Shown in pieces: positions 37,595 through 38,415 of a stretch of 38,415 bases of DNA. The stretch spans positions 1 through 38,415 of IMG/VR virus record IMGVR_UViG_3300035698_032643, one strand, 5' to 3'. The DNA is from a virus. The translations under genes and the position numbers were made by a program. Numbering within the stretch: the stretch's first letter is position 1; each line of letters opens with the position of its first letter. The notes beneath the pieces were generated by a model that saw nothing but the letters and a program-made list of their open reading frames with translations, was not told the origin of the DNA and did no database searches.

Positions 37595-38415
37595 ATGAAG
37601 TTAACAAAAATATTTTTTTTAATTTTATGTACAATTTTATTCTCACAAATAGTTAGTGCTGTTTATCCTTTTATTCCTACAGGAGATATTGATGGTGTAG
37701 GAATTCGTGGAATAAGAAATATGACTACAATTAATTCTTCTGAAGGTTTTTATGATGATGGAGTTTTATTGACTCCAGGAAACTTGTCTTGGAACCAAGC
37801 TGTTGCAGATTCTTTATATATTGCCTTAATTGAAGAAGGAAATATTAATGGAAATAGTTCAGTTTATTGGTATACTGTGAAAGGTCCGATTAATAATTTT
37901 AAGAGCAGATGGTTCTTTCGTGATGGAAATTATCTTGATTATGATGAATCAAGACTTAATGATACAATTGATTTAAGAGCTTCAGGAAACACTTCTTTTA
38001 ATCAATCAACTACAAACAAACTTTATGCAACACATGATGCAGTTAGAAATAATTTTACAGAAGCAGAAGCTTATACTAATCTTACAAATGAGACTAACAC
38101 AAATTACACTAATGCATTGAATAAAACTACTGCAGACAGAATTTCTTCTATAACTCCCACGAATTTAACTGAAGAAGATGTGGATGTATTTAACAATAAT
38201 TTGGGTTACAAAAAAGAAGCTTATAACACTTCCACTCAGATTGATGGTGTTGTTGAAGGTCTTGGTTTCAGAAAGAATGCTTACAATGAGTCAGATCTTA
38301 ATGCAACACAATTAAAAGAAGATAATGGAAAACTTACAATAATTGTTTCATGGTTAAGAAGTTTATTTTATACTAAAACAGAAGTTGATACAAGGATTGT
38401 AGATAACATAACTGA
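37595..38415 (+). CDS. Fibre-like, sequon-rich exported protein (N-terminal part; continues at base 1)
   Basis: Start of the gene that ends at 2705. ATG 37595 is preceded by AGGTTAAG. The first 22 residues are a classic signal peptide: KLTK, a hydrophobic core (IFFLILCTILFSQIV) and cleavage site SA before VYPF. The following 250 residues already hold about sixteen N-x-S/T sites (NETNTNYTNALNKTT is an example) and repeats such as EAEAYTNLTN and RKNAYNESDLNA. Frames match across the join (694 nt here plus 2705 nt), giving 1132 residues. The role is adhesion or receptor binding by inference. Confidence 0.85.
   Translation, partial: MKLTKIFFLILCTILFSQIVSAVYPFIPTGDIDGVGIRGIRNMTTINSSEGFYDDGVLLTPGNLSWNQAVADSLYIALIEEGNINGNSSVYWYTVKGPINNFKSRWFFRDGNYLDYDESRLNDTIDLRASGNTSFNQSTTNKLYATHDAVRNNFTEAEAYTNLTNETNTNYTNALNKTTADRISSITPTNLTEEDVDVFNNNLGYKKEAYNTSTQIDGVVEGLGFRKNAYNESDLNATQLKEDNGKLTIIVSWLRSLFYTKTEVDTRIVDNIT
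38289..38415. repeat. Terminal direct repeat, right copy
   Basis: Exact copy of bases 1-127; see the left copy. It should be removed once to obtain the genome of about 38,288 bp. Confidence 0.95.

Noticed and set aside
1-38415. Integrase, DNA polymerase, tRNA genes or CRISPR array
   Set aside because: Looked for by motif and repeat pattern on both strands; none found. Absence is by eye only.

Overview
The window is one complete, AT-rich (about two-thirds A+T by eye) tailed-virus genome, cut at an arbitrary point. Bases 1-127 are repeated exactly at 38289-38415, so the unit is about 38,288 bp and circular or circularly permuted. One long gene runs across the cut: it starts at 37595 and ends at 2705. 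All genes I can support, more than 60 of them, lie on the + strand.

The host looks archaeal. Several genes have a TATA box (TTATAAAT or TTTATATA) whose centre lies about 28-34 bp before the ATG, with no room for a bacterial -35/-10 arrangement, which fits leaderless archaeal transcripts. Two exported proteins are full of N-x-S/T sequons. Genes inside operons use strong Shine-Dalgarno sites (GGAGG, GGAGATGA). I cannot name the host lineage. The virion genes (HK97-type capsid, terminase, portal, tail tube, tape measure, frameshifted tail chaperones) place it in Caudoviricetes with a short non-contractile tail.

Layout. (1) 27135-37582, packaging and head: HTH small terminase, small zinc proteins, a 500-bp structured non-coding region, large terminase, portal-MuF fusion, HK97 gp10-like protein, prohead protease fused to a scaffold, major capsid protein, and a beta-helix protein. 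(2) 37595-6123, three consecutive exported proteins: a 1132-aa sequon-rich fibre-like protein, a 905-aa LamG/beta-helix protein, and a Tat-type lipoprotein serine protease. (3) 6165-15421, connector, tail completion, tail tube, chaperones with a programmed -1 frameshift, hendecad-repeat tape measure, hub with a terminal LamG lectin, tip and collar proteins, and two small membrane proteins (holin candidates). (4) 15422-28267, early and accessory region: a ribbon-helix-helix regulator flanked by likely operators, about twenty tightly packed small genes, a DUF1071-type annealing protein, a SWIM protein, two ParB-domain proteins, a putative nuclease, a Cys/His hydrolase-like protein, an orphan C5-cytosine methyltransferase and a YopX protein. 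I see no integrase, DNA polymerase, tRNA or CRISPR array.

Control appears to use two promoter types. GAAACATTTATATA precedes the operon downstream of the regulator and a second small RHH gene. CGATAATGTTATAAAT (or CGCAAATGTTATA) precedes connector, tail, portal and neck genes. The second type also occurs inside the protease gene, exactly where a nested scaffold protein would begin. The most interesting items are this nested scaffold promoter, the slippery TTTTTTG in the tail chaperone gene, the large structured RNA just before terL, and the exported adhesin-protease cassette.
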